From positions 1 through 64,000 of the forward strand of contig NZ_WBWA01000002.1 in NCBI RefSeq assembly GCF_008932295.1: a DNA stretch of 64,000 bases, read 5' to 3'. Positions 8,127-15,724 of this stretch are shown one piece after another. The notes under the pieces were generated by a model. The model made no database searches, had not been told where the DNA came from, and saw only the letters and a list, made by a program, of their open reading frames with translations. The translations under genes were made by a program, and so were the position numbers. This DNA comes from Brucella tritici (GTDB lineage Bacteria > Pseudomonadota > Alphaproteobacteria > Rhizobiales > Rhizobiaceae). Each line of letters begins with the position of its first letter. Position 1 is the first letter of the stretch.

Positions 8127-8365
8127 ACTTCGCCGCCTTCCGTCGCCGGCTGTTCGCCAGTCAAAACCGATGACGTCGTCGAGAGCTTTTGGGCGATAAG
8201 CACCAACTGCGCGGCTGTAATCGAAAGGCGTCCCGCTTCGATCCGCGTAATCGAGTTTTTCTTGACGCCAATAACTTCGGCCAGATCGTCGGCCGACAAC
8301 CCGCGAAGGATACGGAAGGCACGAATGCGGCTTCCGATTTTGCTATTGAGTTCGTCGACACGCAT
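8123..8365 (-). CDS. XRE-family HTH regulator
   Basis: An 80-residue protein that is almost only a Cro/CI-type helix-turn-helix: IRAFRILRGLSADDLAEVIG, then VKKNSITRIEAGRLSI as recognition region. Start at 8365 is in a TGATG overlap with the exonuclease stop; the longer open frame to 8545 lies inside that gene. Being inside the leftward early operon it could feed back on that operon or on late genes; the target is not visible. Confidence 0.8.
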   Translation of the reverse strand: MRVDELNSKIGSRIRAFRILRGLSADDLAEVIGVKKNSITRIEAGRLSITAAQLVLIAQKLSTTSSVLTGEQPATEGGEV

Positions 8366-9072
8366 CACATTTCCCCCCGATTTTTCAGGTGGACGCGGGC
8401 AGTGTGGACGAGGTCCGGTTTGTCCGTGACCTTGCGGACTATCCATTTGAGATAGTCGCTCGGCACTTCTTTGAACGGCTTCCCGCGGTGCTCGCCAAAT
8501 GGAACCGCTTTCAACAAACGCAAAGGCTTCTCGCCTTGCGTCCAATTGATCAGGGTGTCGACCTCGGCGCCTTGGTCGATGATAAATTTCAATAGGTGCG
8601 CGGTGACGTGGCTGTCGGGGCCTGCCCGGTGAGACATTTCCGCGATCTCACGGTCAACCGGCAAATTATGCAGATACCGCAAGAACTGGTTTTGATGCTT
8701 TTCAGCATCCGGCCAAAGATGAAGCGCAGCCTTGTAGGTGCAAATCATTGGCCGACCGCCGCCCGTAAAGAATTGCTGATCGAATTCCAGATTGTGCGCT
8801 GCGAAAGCGTCGGCCCCATCTGAAAGGGTTCGGAGGGCGACTTCGGGAGCCGGAGCGTCCACAAGGTCCGACTTTTCGATATGATGGGTGGATAACGCTC
8901 CGATCGACATTTCAAGCTGCGGTGCAGCTTCAAAAGGATTGACGAGCATTGAGGTTGTGCCGCGAACCTCGGCCTTGCCGTCATCGACAAGAAGGTCAGT
9001 CCAACCGGCCTCAACGATGGCAGCGCCGGGAGGGAACCCGGTGGTTTCGAAATCAAAAACGCGAATAAGCAT
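8365..9072 (-). CDS. DnaQ-like 3'-5' exonuclease (ExoX-like)
   Basis: DEDDh exonuclease of 235 residues. Exo I motif FDFETTG supplies Asp7 and Glu9, Exo II is AHNLEFD near residue 92, and Exo III HVTAHLL near 155 has the catalytic His. The C-terminal part, FGEHRGKPFKEVP, is the small module also found at the end of exonuclease X. The mRNA leader carries the AACCACCAC motif (9087-9095) and an AAGGGA ribosome site. This is one of two DEDDh exonucleases in the operon. Confidence 0.87.
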   Translation of the reverse strand: MLIRVFDFETTGFPPGAAIVEAGWTDLLVDDGKAEVRGTTSMLVNPFEAAPQLEMSIGALSTHHIEKSDLVDAPAPEVALRTLSDGADAFAAHNLEFDQQFFTGGGRPMICTYKAALHLWPDAEKHQNQFLRYLHNLPVDREIAEMSHRAGPDSHVTAHLLKFIIDQGAEVDTLINWTQGEKPLRLLKAVPFGEHRGKPFKEVPSDYLKWIVRKVTDKPDLVHTARVHLKNRGEM

Positions 9073-9086
9073 GTTGGTCCCTTAAA

Positions 9087-9095
9087 GTGGTGGTT
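9087..9095 (-). promoter_or_regulatory. AACCACCAC leader motif
   Basis: AACCACCAC on the minus strand ends 14 bases before the ATG at 9072, just ahead of the ribosome site. Identical nonamers precede four other early genes in this prophage. Confidence 0.6.
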
Positions 9096-9159
9096 AGGGA
9101 TATCGGGGAGATTGGCGGCGACCCTTGCAGTGGTCGCCGCTCTCCTGCCGTTGAAGTGA

Positions 9160-9483
9160 TTAGAACGGGTGTTCCGCGTCGGATTTGGACGGCGCGAGAT
9201 AAGCCGAGCCGGCTTCTTGCAAAAATGCTTCCCGGGCCTCGTCGCGCTTGCGCTCGACCCGCTCAAGGGCCTTTTGAATTGCCACACCAAAGCCGTTGTT
9301 TTTCATCATATCGTTGATGACCCGCTCGGCGTTCCCTGCGACGACAGGGTCGGGATGCTCGACTTTGATTTTGAGCCGGTGTCGACCTCCCTCGTCGGCA
9401 AACTGCCGAATGAGTTCCGCAAGGGCTTCGGCTTCGCGCCACTTATCCATAAGCTTTGCGTAATGGGTGCGTTCGCTGGTCAA
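9160..9483 (-). CDS. conserved phage protein, helical (unknown)
   Basis: A 107-residue, strongly charged and probably alpha-helical protein. It starts with TTG in a TTGA overlap with the upstream gene stop at 9480, so translation is probably coupled. The region KVEHPDPVVAGNAERVI is the only part that looks like a compact fold. No function recognised; its position next to the putative annealing protein suggests a helper in recombination. Confidence 0.6.
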   Translation of the reverse strand: MTSERTHYAKLMDKWREAEALAELIRQFADEGGRHRLKIKVEHPDPVVAGNAERVINDMMKNNGFGVAIQKALERVERKRDEAREAFLQEAGSAYLAPSKSDAEHPF

Positions 9484-10616
9484 TTGCGTGCCTCCGCTTC
9501 TTCCTCGGCCGCGGCGTCGTAGCCTTCAAGCCAAGCGTTGCGCTCCTCCTCGCGGCCCCTAGCGTTGAATTCGCGCGGGCACGTTTCCCGTGGCATGCCG
9601 TTGTGGAATGCGTCGTGTCCCTTATCGCGAGCGATTTCGAGGTCGTCGGACGTCGGTGGAAGGATTTCGGCGTCCTCGTCGGCAGGCTTTTCCTCTTTAG
9701 GCTTGCCGGCCTGTTTCTCGGCGGGCTGTTTCGTTTCGGCCTTTTTGCCGCCGTCGGAACCGGCCTGTTCCTTGGTCTTTTCCTGCCCGTTTTCGCCCTT
9801 GGCGAAGTCGTTCATTTTCTGGCTGGTCGACCTTTTGTCGCCCACGGCTTTGGTCTGGCCGCCGAACATGCTCTCGACGGTTTCCTCGCCGGATTTGAGC
9901 GCGGCGTGCATACCGGTTAGCAAGGTAATCTCGTCCATGCCGACATCATCGATCCCCCCGATATCGAGCGCCGTAAAGATTTGCTCCGGTTTCACTCCGA
10001 AGGCAGCAAACGCCTTGAGCATTGCGTCCCGGCGCTCCGAAAGGGTTTTGATATCGCCCTTGATCGTTGCGAGCGCAGCCTCATAGGCTTTGCGCCAGAC
10101 CGCTTTCGGGACGCCCGCAAGGATCGCGTTGCGCTTCGCTTTTGAACAGACGGCATTACCGGTGACGATGATCATATCGTCTGAATAGAGCTTGCCGTAT
10201 CTATCAACGATCCTCGTGCGAACACGCGCCGTCGTCGCCGCATTTGTTTCGAGATCGATATAGACGCCTTCCGCCTCGACGTATTTTTCGGCCCGGTCAA
10301 CATGAACGACCCGAGCGCCTGTGCGGTTGTTTCCATATTCCGAGGCGATGATCTCGGCGAGGCGGATTGAGGGGCCGGTGATCGGCTTGCCGCCGCGCGG
10401 GAGCGCATAGTTGCACTCTTTCGCGCTTTCCTCGTCGATTGTGACAAGTTCGAAGATAGCGCGCTGCGCCCTCGCGATCGAGCGCGGATAGCGCTTCGCC
10501 GTCGCGACCTGCTGGTCGATCTCCGCTTTGGCAAGACCGATAGCGAGGCTGCCAGACCCGATATCAGTTTCGGTGATGATTTCGCCGTCCTGCGTGATAA
10601 TTTCTTGTCCTGACAT
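9480..10616 (-). CDS. putative phage single-strand annealing protein
   Basis: A 378-residue protein with a conserved N-terminal core (about 40-250; LPRGGKPITGPSIRLAEI and TGNAVCSKAKRNAIL) and a low-complexity Lys/Glu/Pro linker (about 280-330) before a short C-terminal helix. The core is a widespread phage family, but I do not recognise a characterised member. The neighbourhood (YqaJ nuclease, SSB, exonucleases) is where RecT, Erf or Sak annealing proteins are found and no other candidate is present, so annealing activity is inferred from context. AACCACCAC (10632-10640) precedes its ribosome site. Confidence 0.6.
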   Translation of the reverse strand: MSGQEIITQDGEIITETDIGSGSLAIGLAKAEIDQQVATAKRYPRSIARAQRAIFELVTIDEESAKECNYALPRGGKPITGPSIRLAEIIASEYGNNRTGARVVHVDRAEKYVEAEGVYIDLETNAATTARVRTRIVDRYGKLYSDDMIIVTGNAVCSKAKRNAILAGVPKAVWRKAYEAALATIKGDIKTLSERRDAMLKAFAAFGVKPEQIFTALDIGGIDDVGMDEITLLTGMHAALKSGEETVESMFGGQTKAVGDKRSTSQKMNDFAKGENGQEKTKEQAGSDGGKKAETKQPAEKQAGKPKEEKPADEDAEILPPTSDDLEIARDKGHDAFHNGMPRETCPREFNARGREEERNAWLEGYDAAAEEEAEARN

Positions 10617-10631
10617 TGGACATTTCCTTCT

Positions 10632-10640
10632 GTGGTGGTT
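10632..10640 (-). promoter_or_regulatory. AACCACCAC leader motif
   Basis: Identical nonamer on the minus strand, 15 bases before the ATG at 10616 and followed by AGAAGGAAA. Confidence 0.6.
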
Positions 10641-10714
10641 GAAAAGTAGCCCGGGCTTCGCTGCGACACACTGATCCGCTGCTACTCGCCGGGCCTCCGG
10701 CTACCGCGCCGGAT

Positions 10715-11389
10715 TTAGAAGCTGCCTAGGAAGCCCGAAGCACTGGCCTTGCGGCGGGTTTTCGGGAGCTTTTCGGCTGCCTTTTCCTTGGCGTAATGAA
10801 CCGCAGGCGTCGGCAACTCTCCGATGCGCAATAGTTCGCCCAAGAGGATGCGCGCGCCTTCGGCATCGTTCATTGCTTGGTGCGCGCCGTTAAGTTCGTG
10901 GCCGAAATGGGCCAGTGCCTCGCCAAGATTAGGGAATTTGAAGCCGCCGCGATTTGCATTTGGAATTCTGCAAATCTTCATCATGGGGCGCATTACGCAG
11001 ACGTTTTTCGTCTGCTCGAAAAGGTCTGGAACGCCAGCCCGGCGCATTTCGCCGCGCATAACCTTAAGGTCGTACTGTGCATTGTAGGCGACCAGTACCA
11101 AGCCCCGGAGGATTTCCTCGCGATACTGTTCGAGAACGACGGCGATATCCGCACCGTTCGCGTGCAAGAACTCGTCCGTCAAGCCATTGACGGCCCCCGC
11201 AGAACCTTCCCCCTGCGGCATTGTCCAGCCGTTCGGGCGGACATATATGTCCTGACGGTCAAGTTCGTTGCCTTCGGCGTCGGCCCAAATCATTGCCAGA
11301 TGGGCAAGCCGGGGCTGTCCCTCGGCATCGGCTGGTTGTTTGAAGTCGAACAAGCCCGTCGTTTCAGTGTCGATAACAAGATACTTCAT
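10715..11389 (-). CDS. DnaQ-like 3'-5' exonuclease (RNase T/DNA pol epsilon-like)
   Basis: Second DEDDh exonuclease of the operon, 224 residues. VIDTETTG near the N-terminus is Exo I, AYNAQYD is Exo II, and HQAMNDAEGA carries the Exo III His and Asp. The C-terminal 40 residues are basic (KTRRKAS). It is not a copy of the 8365-9072 enzyme, since spacing and C-terminal modules differ. Its leader has AACCGGCAC at the place where neighbours have AACCACCAC. Confidence 0.87.
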   Translation of the reverse strand: MKYLVIDTETTGLFDFKQPADAEGQPRLAHLAMIWADAEGNELDRQDIYVRPNGWTMPQGEGSAGAVNGLTDEFLHANGADIAVVLEQYREEILRGLVLVAYNAQYDLKVMRGEMRRAGVPDLFEQTKNVCVMRPMMKICRIPNANRGGFKFPNLGEALAHFGHELNGAHQAMNDAEGARILLGELLRIGELPTPAVHYAKEKAAEKLPKTRRKASASGFLGSF

Positions 11390-11435
11390 TGGATTTCTCT
11401 TTCCGGCCGTGCCGGTTGAATGGGTTAGCCGGCGA

Positions 11436-12194
11436 TCAGCGGAATGTCGCTTTCACGTCTTCGAAGACGTCGACGCCTGGGATTTTTGTGTTGCCCTTAT
11501 GAATGGCGACCTTCGACCGAATGGCCTTCTCGATATCCTCCACACGGAAGAAATCTTTCAGGCTGTTGAGGTCGACCGCTGCGAGGTCGACAATGCGGAA
11601 AGCCCATTTCGTGGTTGCCGAGGCGGTGACACCGTTGCCGGTGCGAACCTTCGTCAACTCGGCTGCGCTCGCTGCGGTGCGTTGTTCCGCACTGGTCGCT
11701 TGATGGCCAAGGCTTGCGGCCTCGTCCTTCTTGCGCTCGGCGGTGCTTTCTCGCTTAACCTCTTGGGCTTCCTTGAGCTTGCGCTCCTCCTCGGCCCGCA
11801 GGCGTGCGGCCTCCTCGGCAGCCCGACGCCGTTCGGCATCGGCCTTATCGCGCTGATACGACGACGCGAGCGCTTCAAACACGTCGACGATACGGTCGAG
11901 GCGATCAGTCAGGGGGTGGAAGAACTGGTCGACTTCGCGGCCACCTTTGACGAAAGGTTCCTTCTCAACCTTGCGGGCAGTTTCGATGCGCTTCGACAGG
12001 GCCTTGGCGTCAAGAACGATTTCGCCGAGCGGCCCGAGGTCTTCGTCGCTTTCGATCTTTCGCGGATGCGCATTGGCGCGTTCCGCGATCGGCTCGATCT
12101 GGTCGACCAATTCTTTGTATTGATCCGCGAGCGCTTCTTTTATAGGGGGATTGTTACCGCCGATAACGGCGCGTTCATTCGTTTCAGCTACCAT
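11436..12194 (-). CDS. coiled-coil phage protein (unknown)
   Basis: A 252-residue protein with a long Ala/Glu/Lys/Arg heptad region (about 105-170) and a short C-terminal domain (about 190-250, KWAFRIVDLAAV) common to proteins found beside YqaJ nucleases and annealing proteins. It probably works in the same recombination unit; no catalytic motif is visible. AACCACCAC lies at 12216-12224 in its leader, followed by CAGGAGG. Confidence 0.65.
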   Translation of the reverse strand: MVAETNERAVIGGNNPPIKEALADQYKELVDQIEPIAERANAHPRKIESDEDLGPLGEIVLDAKALSKRIETARKVEKEPFVKGGREVDQFFHPLTDRLDRIVDVFEALASSYQRDKADAERRRAAEEAARLRAEEERKLKEAQEVKRESTAERKKDEAASLGHQATSAEQRTAASAAELTKVRTGNGVTASATTKWAFRIVDLAAVDLNSLKDFFRVEDIEKAIRSKVAIHKGNTKIPGVDVFEDVKATFR

Positions 12195-12215
12195 AGCGAA
12201 TGGTGCCTCCTGTTC

Positions 12216-12224
12216 GTGGTGGTT
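12216..12224 (-). promoter_or_regulatory. AACCACCAC leader motif
   Basis: Identical nonamer on the minus strand, 21 bases before the ATG at 12194 and upstream of a CAGGAGG ribosome site. Confidence 0.55.
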
Positions 12225-12280
12225 CAGGGGTGCATCAGGACCGGCGACGTTGGGTTGCAGCCTTTAGCCGCCGGTCCACT

Positions 12281-13213
12281 TCACGCGTCAGGCGGAGGGG
12301 TTCGCAGGACGCGGAATTCCTTGGGTGGAGCGAAATAACCGGCTCGTTTTTGAGTTAGCCACGTGACTTTTTTCCCACCCGCAAGATGCGCAATCGATGC
12401 GCCTTGCATCTTGTGCTTAATCTCGGCTTCGACTGCCGAAATCTTTCGCTCAACCTCTGTAGCGTCCGCTTTTAGGCGGTAACGTTCTGCAATCAGTTCA
12501 TAAATCTGATTGTCCCTCGTGAGGTCGATTTCCTCGCCTTCCTCTCTCGCATACATTCGCTCGATAAGGTCAGCGTCGAGGCTGTAATCCGGCACGACTT
12601 CCGTGCCGCTTTCGACTAGTTCCCAAAATGCCCCGCACCTTTCGCGGATGCGGTCAACTGCGCCGTCGAGGATGGGAATATCGATAATCGGCATATCCAC
12701 ACCGTGGCCGACGACGATCGGGGCAACCGCAGCCCATTTGCTGCCGGTCAAATAAGCTTCGACGACCGCTTGCATTGCGATCCAGAACGGCGGTTCGGGT
12801 AAATCACCGCCAGCGAGCCACTTCCGACGAAAGACGCCCTGCTCGACAGACTTGATTTGAACAATGCCTTGTCCGCGCTTCTTATCGACCGCGATAACGT
12901 CGGGCGTAGCTCCCAGACGAACTTCGTTATCCCGCCAGTAGTCACCGGGATTGGTGTTATGCTTGATCTTCCAATTCGGCCGTAGACGCCGCAGTAGCTT
13001 AACCGCTACAGGCTCCAATAGCTGGCCGCGAAGCATGGCGGGGGTTTCCTCCGGGTCCGCTGTAGCCCTGCCGGACTTGAACGCCCATAGGGCATAAGGC
13101 GTTACGAATTCATGCTCCCCAAACAAAGCCCCGACGACGGACGCCGTGACGTCTCGCGACCTGCGAGCATGCCATTCGGCACTTGTCTTCACGTTGATCC
13201 GTTCAATCGTCAT
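12281..13213 (-). CDS. YqaJ-like viral recombinase (lambda exonuclease family)
   Basis: A 310-residue PD-(D/E)XK nuclease. RGQLLEP holds the first acidic residue, LGATPDVIAV the metal-binding Asp, and VQIKSV the final (Q)xK element of the lambda-exonuclease fold. Such enzymes resect double-strand ends so that an annealing protein can pair the single strand; the likely partner is the 9480-10616 product. The C-terminal third is coiled. The start overlaps the upstream gene as ATGA. Confidence 0.88.
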   Translation of the reverse strand: MTIERINVKTSAEWHARRSRDVTASVVGALFGEHEFVTPYALWAFKSGRATADPEETPAMLRGQLLEPVAVKLLRRLRPNWKIKHNTNPGDYWRDNEVRLGATPDVIAVDKKRGQGIVQIKSVEQGVFRRKWLAGGDLPEPPFWIAMQAVVEAYLTGSKWAAVAPIVVGHGVDMPIIDIPILDGAVDRIRERCGAFWELVESGTEVVPDYSLDADLIERMYAREEGEEIDLTRDNQIYELIAERYRLKADATEVERKISAVEAEIKHKMQGASIAHLAGGKKVTWLTQKRAGYFAPPKEFRVLRTPPPDA

Positions 13214-13437
13214 TTTGCTTGCCCTGCCCCGATTTCCTCTTGCGCCGCCTGCGCAACTTCCGCCGCCAATGCAGCGATAGCAGGTTCGCCAAAATTCGCC
13301 TTCCGTAGGGCGGAAAGCACGTCATCGAAATTCGAAGGTTCGACATTGCTTTCGATAATGGTATCAATCATTTGGCGCTTGATTATGCTTACGAGGGACG
13401 TCCTCACTGCGCCTGTTGCATTCACAATCGTTGTCAT
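13210..13437 (-). CDS. first gene of leftward early operon (unknown)
   Basis: A 75-residue protein, MTTIVNATGAVRTS..., helical with an Ala/Glu-rich C-terminus. ATG at 13437 is preceded by GCAGG at good distance; a GTG at 13503 is open but lacks a ribosome site. It is the promoter-proximal gene, directly downstream of the operator region, and overlaps the YqaJ gene by ATGA. Function unknown. Confidence 0.6.
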   Translation of the reverse strand: MTTIVNATGAVRTSLVSIIKRQMIDTIIESNVEPSNFDDVLSALRKANFGEPAIAALAAEVAQAAQEEIGAGQAK

Positions 13438-13738
13438 TTTGTTGCCTGCTTTCGTTAACCCTTCGAAAGGAAATCTTGGTTCCTTAAGGATCGGTTTTGA
13501 CACGAGCGGCGCGGGGTGAGGATAACTTTCCTATTTCCCTATCGCGGTGTGATTAAGCCGTTGAATTCCTTGAAATATGCCAAGGAAGATATTTCCAACG
13601 GCCGCCAATCGGTCGCAGGTCAATCGAGGAACGTCGTAAACGAACCGTGTCTGTGACCTGTTGGTTTGAAAGGGCCAATTATTTCGGTGGGGATTGGCAT
13701 GATGCTTCCTGATGCTGTCGTAACCATTCGTTTACGAA

Positions 13739-13755
13739 GATAGAAATAATCTAAC
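13739..13755. promoter_or_regulatory. repressor operator (left 1)
   Basis: GATAGAAATAATCTAAC fits the 17-bp pattern GTTAGA-N5-TCTAAC with one mismatch. Confidence 0.65.
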
Positions 13756-13779
13756 TTTTTGCGGTAAGCAATCCATAAA

Positions 13780-13796
13780 GTTGGAAAATTTCTAAC
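13780..13796. promoter_or_regulatory. repressor operator (left 2)
   Basis: GTTGGAAAATTTCTAAC fits the same 17-bp pattern with one mismatch, 41 bases from the previous site. Confidence 0.65.
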
Positions 13797-13835
13797 TTTT
13801 TGTCAGGATGATTTTTAATTAATAGTAATCATTTG

Positions 13836-13852
13836 GTTAGATAATTTTTGAA
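13836..13852. promoter_or_regulatory. repressor operator (left 3, weak half)
   Basis: GTTAGATAATTTTTGAA has a perfect left half and a degenerate right half; spacer identical to the consensus site at 14745. Confidence 0.45.
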
Positions 13853-13863
13853 TTAATAAAAAT

Positions 13864-13892
13864 GGGACAGGGGGTTTAATACCCCCTGTCCC
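13864..13892 (-). terminator. repressor gene terminator
   Basis: A perfect 12-bp stem GGGACAGGGGGT / ACCCCCTGTCCC with a five-base loop is followed on the minus strand by ATTTTTATT. It closes the repressor transcript before the leftward promoter region. Confidence 0.85.
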
Positions 13893-13937
13893 TATTTAAT
13901 TATATAAATAATTATACGCACGTACGCGCGCGAGATT

Positions 13938-14606
13938 TTAGAAAACCACGATAGCTTGCAGAACAAGGCCGAGCACGATCCCACCATCCGAGGCGTGTAA
14001 AGGATCGATCGCGCCGTCGTCTGGATACGCGTCGAAGCGCATGCCCAGCGCGTCAAAAGCTACTTTTCGGATTGTAATTTCCGCCTTGTCCTCGACGGCC
14101 GTGCGGGACACGACGACGACGTCGCCCGCGATCAGTTCGCGCCCTGCGTCCCTTAGTGCATCGGCACTGGCCACCACGACAAACGCTTCGCTTGGAATGT
14201 TCAACCCGGCAGCATGCCCCCCGCGAACCTGAAATATTTGTTGAGCTTCGATCGGATATCGAGGGTCCGGTTCAATCGCAACCGTCAGACCTTTGGGAAT
14301 TCCTGCCCCCGGTGACCGCAACGCGCCAGCTTCGGCGATACCTGAAATCTTCGTTCCGTCAGGTGTGCCACCGCGTCGTGGCGTCCGCTGCTCAAGAGTT
14401 AGATATTCAGGATCGCAATCAAGCGCAAAAGCGGCCGCGTCAAGGTGCTTAAGGTTGAAGCGGTCTTTTTTGTATTTTCCATTTTCAAGACGGAACAGCT
14501 CATAGAAAAAATTCCTTGTCAGTCCGCCGCGTTTGGCAGCCTCAAATGCGTTGATGCCGAGGGCATCAAGACGGCCTTGGACGCGCTTCCGTAGAACATC
14601 GCTCAT
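13938..14606 (-). CDS. CI-like prophage repressor, S24/LexA fold with catalytic residues replaced
   Basis: A 222-residue repressor. The N-terminal HTH (about 10-45, INAFEAAKRGGLTRNFF) is followed by a hinge with GIAEAGA, where Ala93-Gly94 matches the usual self-cleavage bond, and a C-terminal S24 fold. In relatives the nucleophile lies in VRGDSM; here the same place reads VRGGHA (His131 for Ser), and the general-base Lys of TVKR is TIRK (Arg180). Both catalytic residues therefore seem lost, so RecA-stimulated self-cleavage is unlikely. Divergent from the Cro-like gene, with operators on both sides. DNA-binding and dimerisation roles look intact. Confidence 0.85.
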   Translation of the reverse strand: MSDVLRKRVQGRLDALGINAFEAAKRGGLTRNFFYELFRLENGKYKKDRFNLKHLDAAAFALDCDPEYLTLEQRTPRRGGTPDGTKISGIAEAGALRSPGAGIPKGLTVAIEPDPRYPIEAQQIFQVRGGHAAGLNIPSEAFVVVASADALRDAGRELIAGDVVVVSRTAVEDKAEITIRKVAFDALGMRFDAYPDDGAIDPLHASDGGIVLGLVLQAIVVF

Positions 14607-14635
14607 TACGCAGAACCCATATTTACGGTTGAACC

Positions 14636-14652
14636 CTTAGAAATTTTCTATT
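14636..14652. promoter_or_regulatory. repressor operator (right, weak)
   Basis: CTTAGAAATTTTCTATT follows the GTTAGA-N5-TCTAAC spacing with three mismatches. It lies 29 bases upstream of the repressor start and may serve autoregulation. Confidence 0.45.
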
Positions 14653-14723
14653 TTTATTCTGTCTAAGTTCGACAAATAAAACATTTTTCGCATAAATCAA
14701 TCATTTTCTATCTACTGACAGTT

Positions 14724-14761
14724 TTGATGATGCTCCCTCTTGCAGTTAGATAATTTCTAAC
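14724..14761 (+). promoter_or_regulatory. rightward early promoter overlapping a perfect operator
   Basis: TTGATG at 14724-14729 and TAGATA at 14747-14752 are spaced by 17 bases. The -10 lies inside the perfect palindrome GTTAGATAATTTCTAAC (14745-14761), so bound repressor would block polymerase. The ATG of the first gene is only 14 bases beyond the operator, so the leader is very short. Confidence 0.65.
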
Positions 14762-14775
14762 TTAACAAATGGTGC

Positions 14776-15138
14776 ATGAATTACCTCGACCTCTTCCGAA
14801 CAAACATTCGAGCTACGATGGATGCATACCGGAAAGCCACCGGGTGCACACAGACGAAGCTTGACGAGATTGTTTCCGGCTATCGCACGTTCTCCCACAC
14901 GATTGACCGTGCCGATATGCGCGCCGGGACTTACGACAAGATCATGTCGCGGTTTTCCGCGATATGGCCGGATGGTGTGGCTTGGCCTGCGGGCGTTGAA
15001 CGCCCGGAGCCTGCCGTCCTTGATGCTCAAACCCTCAAACTCGTATCCGAGAACCGTAAACCTGTCAGCGGCATTCATCCCGAATGGCCCGTTGGGGAAG
15101 CGTGGCCCTCGGATATTCCGCAGCCTGTCGCCGTTTAA
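14776..15138 (+). CDS. Cro-like regulator (first gene of rightward early operon)
   Basis: A 120-residue protein. The N-terminal half contains a likely helix-turn-helix (AYRKATGCTQTKLDEIVSG) and the C-terminal half is rich in Pro, Trp and Val with no domain I know. Its place, divergent from the repressor and behind the strongest operator, is the classical Cro position. There is no strong ribosome site and the transcript would begin only a few bases before ATG, so it may be translated from a near-leaderless mRNA. Confidence 0.6.
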   Translation: MNYLDLFRTNIRATMDAYRKATGCTQTKLDEIVSGYRTFSHTIDRADMRAGTYDKIMSRFSAIWPDGVAWPAGVERPEPAVLDAQTLKLVSENRKPVSGIHPEWPVGEAWPSDIPQPVAV

Positions 15139-15166
15139 CGCCGACTGAAACCAAGGAGCATGCAGC

Positions 15167-15568
15167 ATGGCAAGACGCGCAAAGAAAGCCGACGTTACGT
15201 CGAGCAAGTCGTCGATCACCTCCGATGAACTGCGCCGCGTAGTAAACCAGTTCATGAGCGAAACCGCAGAAGCTTCCGAGCATAACGGGGCTGCCGGTTC
15301 TATCGTCAAGAACGCTCTCGATCGTCACGGAATGGACCGGAAGGCTTTCCGTTTCATTCTCGGCCTCGCCAAGATGGAAACCACAAAGCGGCAAGCTACC
15401 CTTCGCGGCGTGATCGAGCTTGCCGACAAGATGGGCTATTTCGACGACGTCGACATGTTCGATGACGTTATTTCGACGATGGCGAACATCGTCGATGGGA
15501 AACGCCCTGCCGAGGATGAAGCTCCGAAGAAGGCAAAGGCTCCGCTTACGCTCGCCACCGTGAACTAG
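15167..15568 (+). CDS. conserved phage protein (unknown)
   Basis: A 133-residue mostly helical protein with a basic N-terminus (ARRAKKAD), a central region SIVKNALDRHGMDRKAFRF and a Lys/Ala-rich tail. The middle recalls small alphaproteobacterial chromatin-type proteins in composition, but I cannot place it in a family. It follows the Cro-like gene by 28 bases with AAGGAG ahead of the start, so it is probably in the immediate-early transcript. Confidence 0.6.
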   Translation: MARRAKKADVTSSKSSITSDELRRVVNQFMSETAEASEHNGAAGSIVKNALDRHGMDRKAFRFILGLAKMETTKRQATLRGVIELADKMGYFDDVDMFDDVISTMANIVDGKRPAEDEAPKKAKAPLTLATVN

Positions 15569-15610
15569 TTTGATAGTGCGCGCCCTCTGCAACCGGGCTG
15601 CGCACATCAA

Positions 15611-15657
15611 GGCCGGTGCCTCCGCTCCCTACACTCCCCGCGTTGTAGGCACCGGCC
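15611..15657 (+). other. long inverted repeat (mRNA hairpin)
   Basis: GGCCGGTGCCT at 15611-15621 is repeated inverted as AGGCACCGGCC at 15647-15657. It stands in the 156-base gap between two early genes, ahead of a terminator-like hairpin. Confidence 0.55.
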
Positions 15658-15667
15658 ACCGATTACG

Positions 15668-15694
15668 GGCCGGGCATCCATTGCCCGGCCTTTG
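15668..15694 (+). terminator. terminator-like hairpin inside the early operon
   Basis: Stem GGCCGGGC / GCCCGGCC with loop ATCCATT, followed by TTTGC. The T-run is short, so it may be an attenuator that lowers expression of the distal genes. Confidence 0.55.
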
Positions 15695-15703
15695 CTTTAC
15701 CAA

Positions 15704-15712
15704 AACCACCAC
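15704..15712 (+). promoter_or_regulatory. AACCACCAC leader motif
   Basis: Identical to the motif found in leftward operons; here on the plus strand, 12 bases before the ATG at 15725 and followed directly by AAGGAAA. Confidence 0.6.
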
Positions 15713-15724
15713 AAGGAAACTGCC

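Larger units (their letters stand above)
13438..13937. promoter_or_regulatory. leftward early control region (no gene)
   Basis: Five hundred bases between the repressor stop and the first leftward gene contain no convincing coding frame. The part from 13730 to 13920 is AT-rich, unlike the rest of the window, and holds three repressor-type operators and the repressor terminator. The leftward early promoter must lie here, but I could not assign -35 and -10 boxes confidently. Confidence 0.75.

Noticed and set aside
14746..15309. 187-codon minus-strand frame across the Cro-like gene
   Set aside because: It would run through the operator-promoter and against the early operon; no recognisable sequence.
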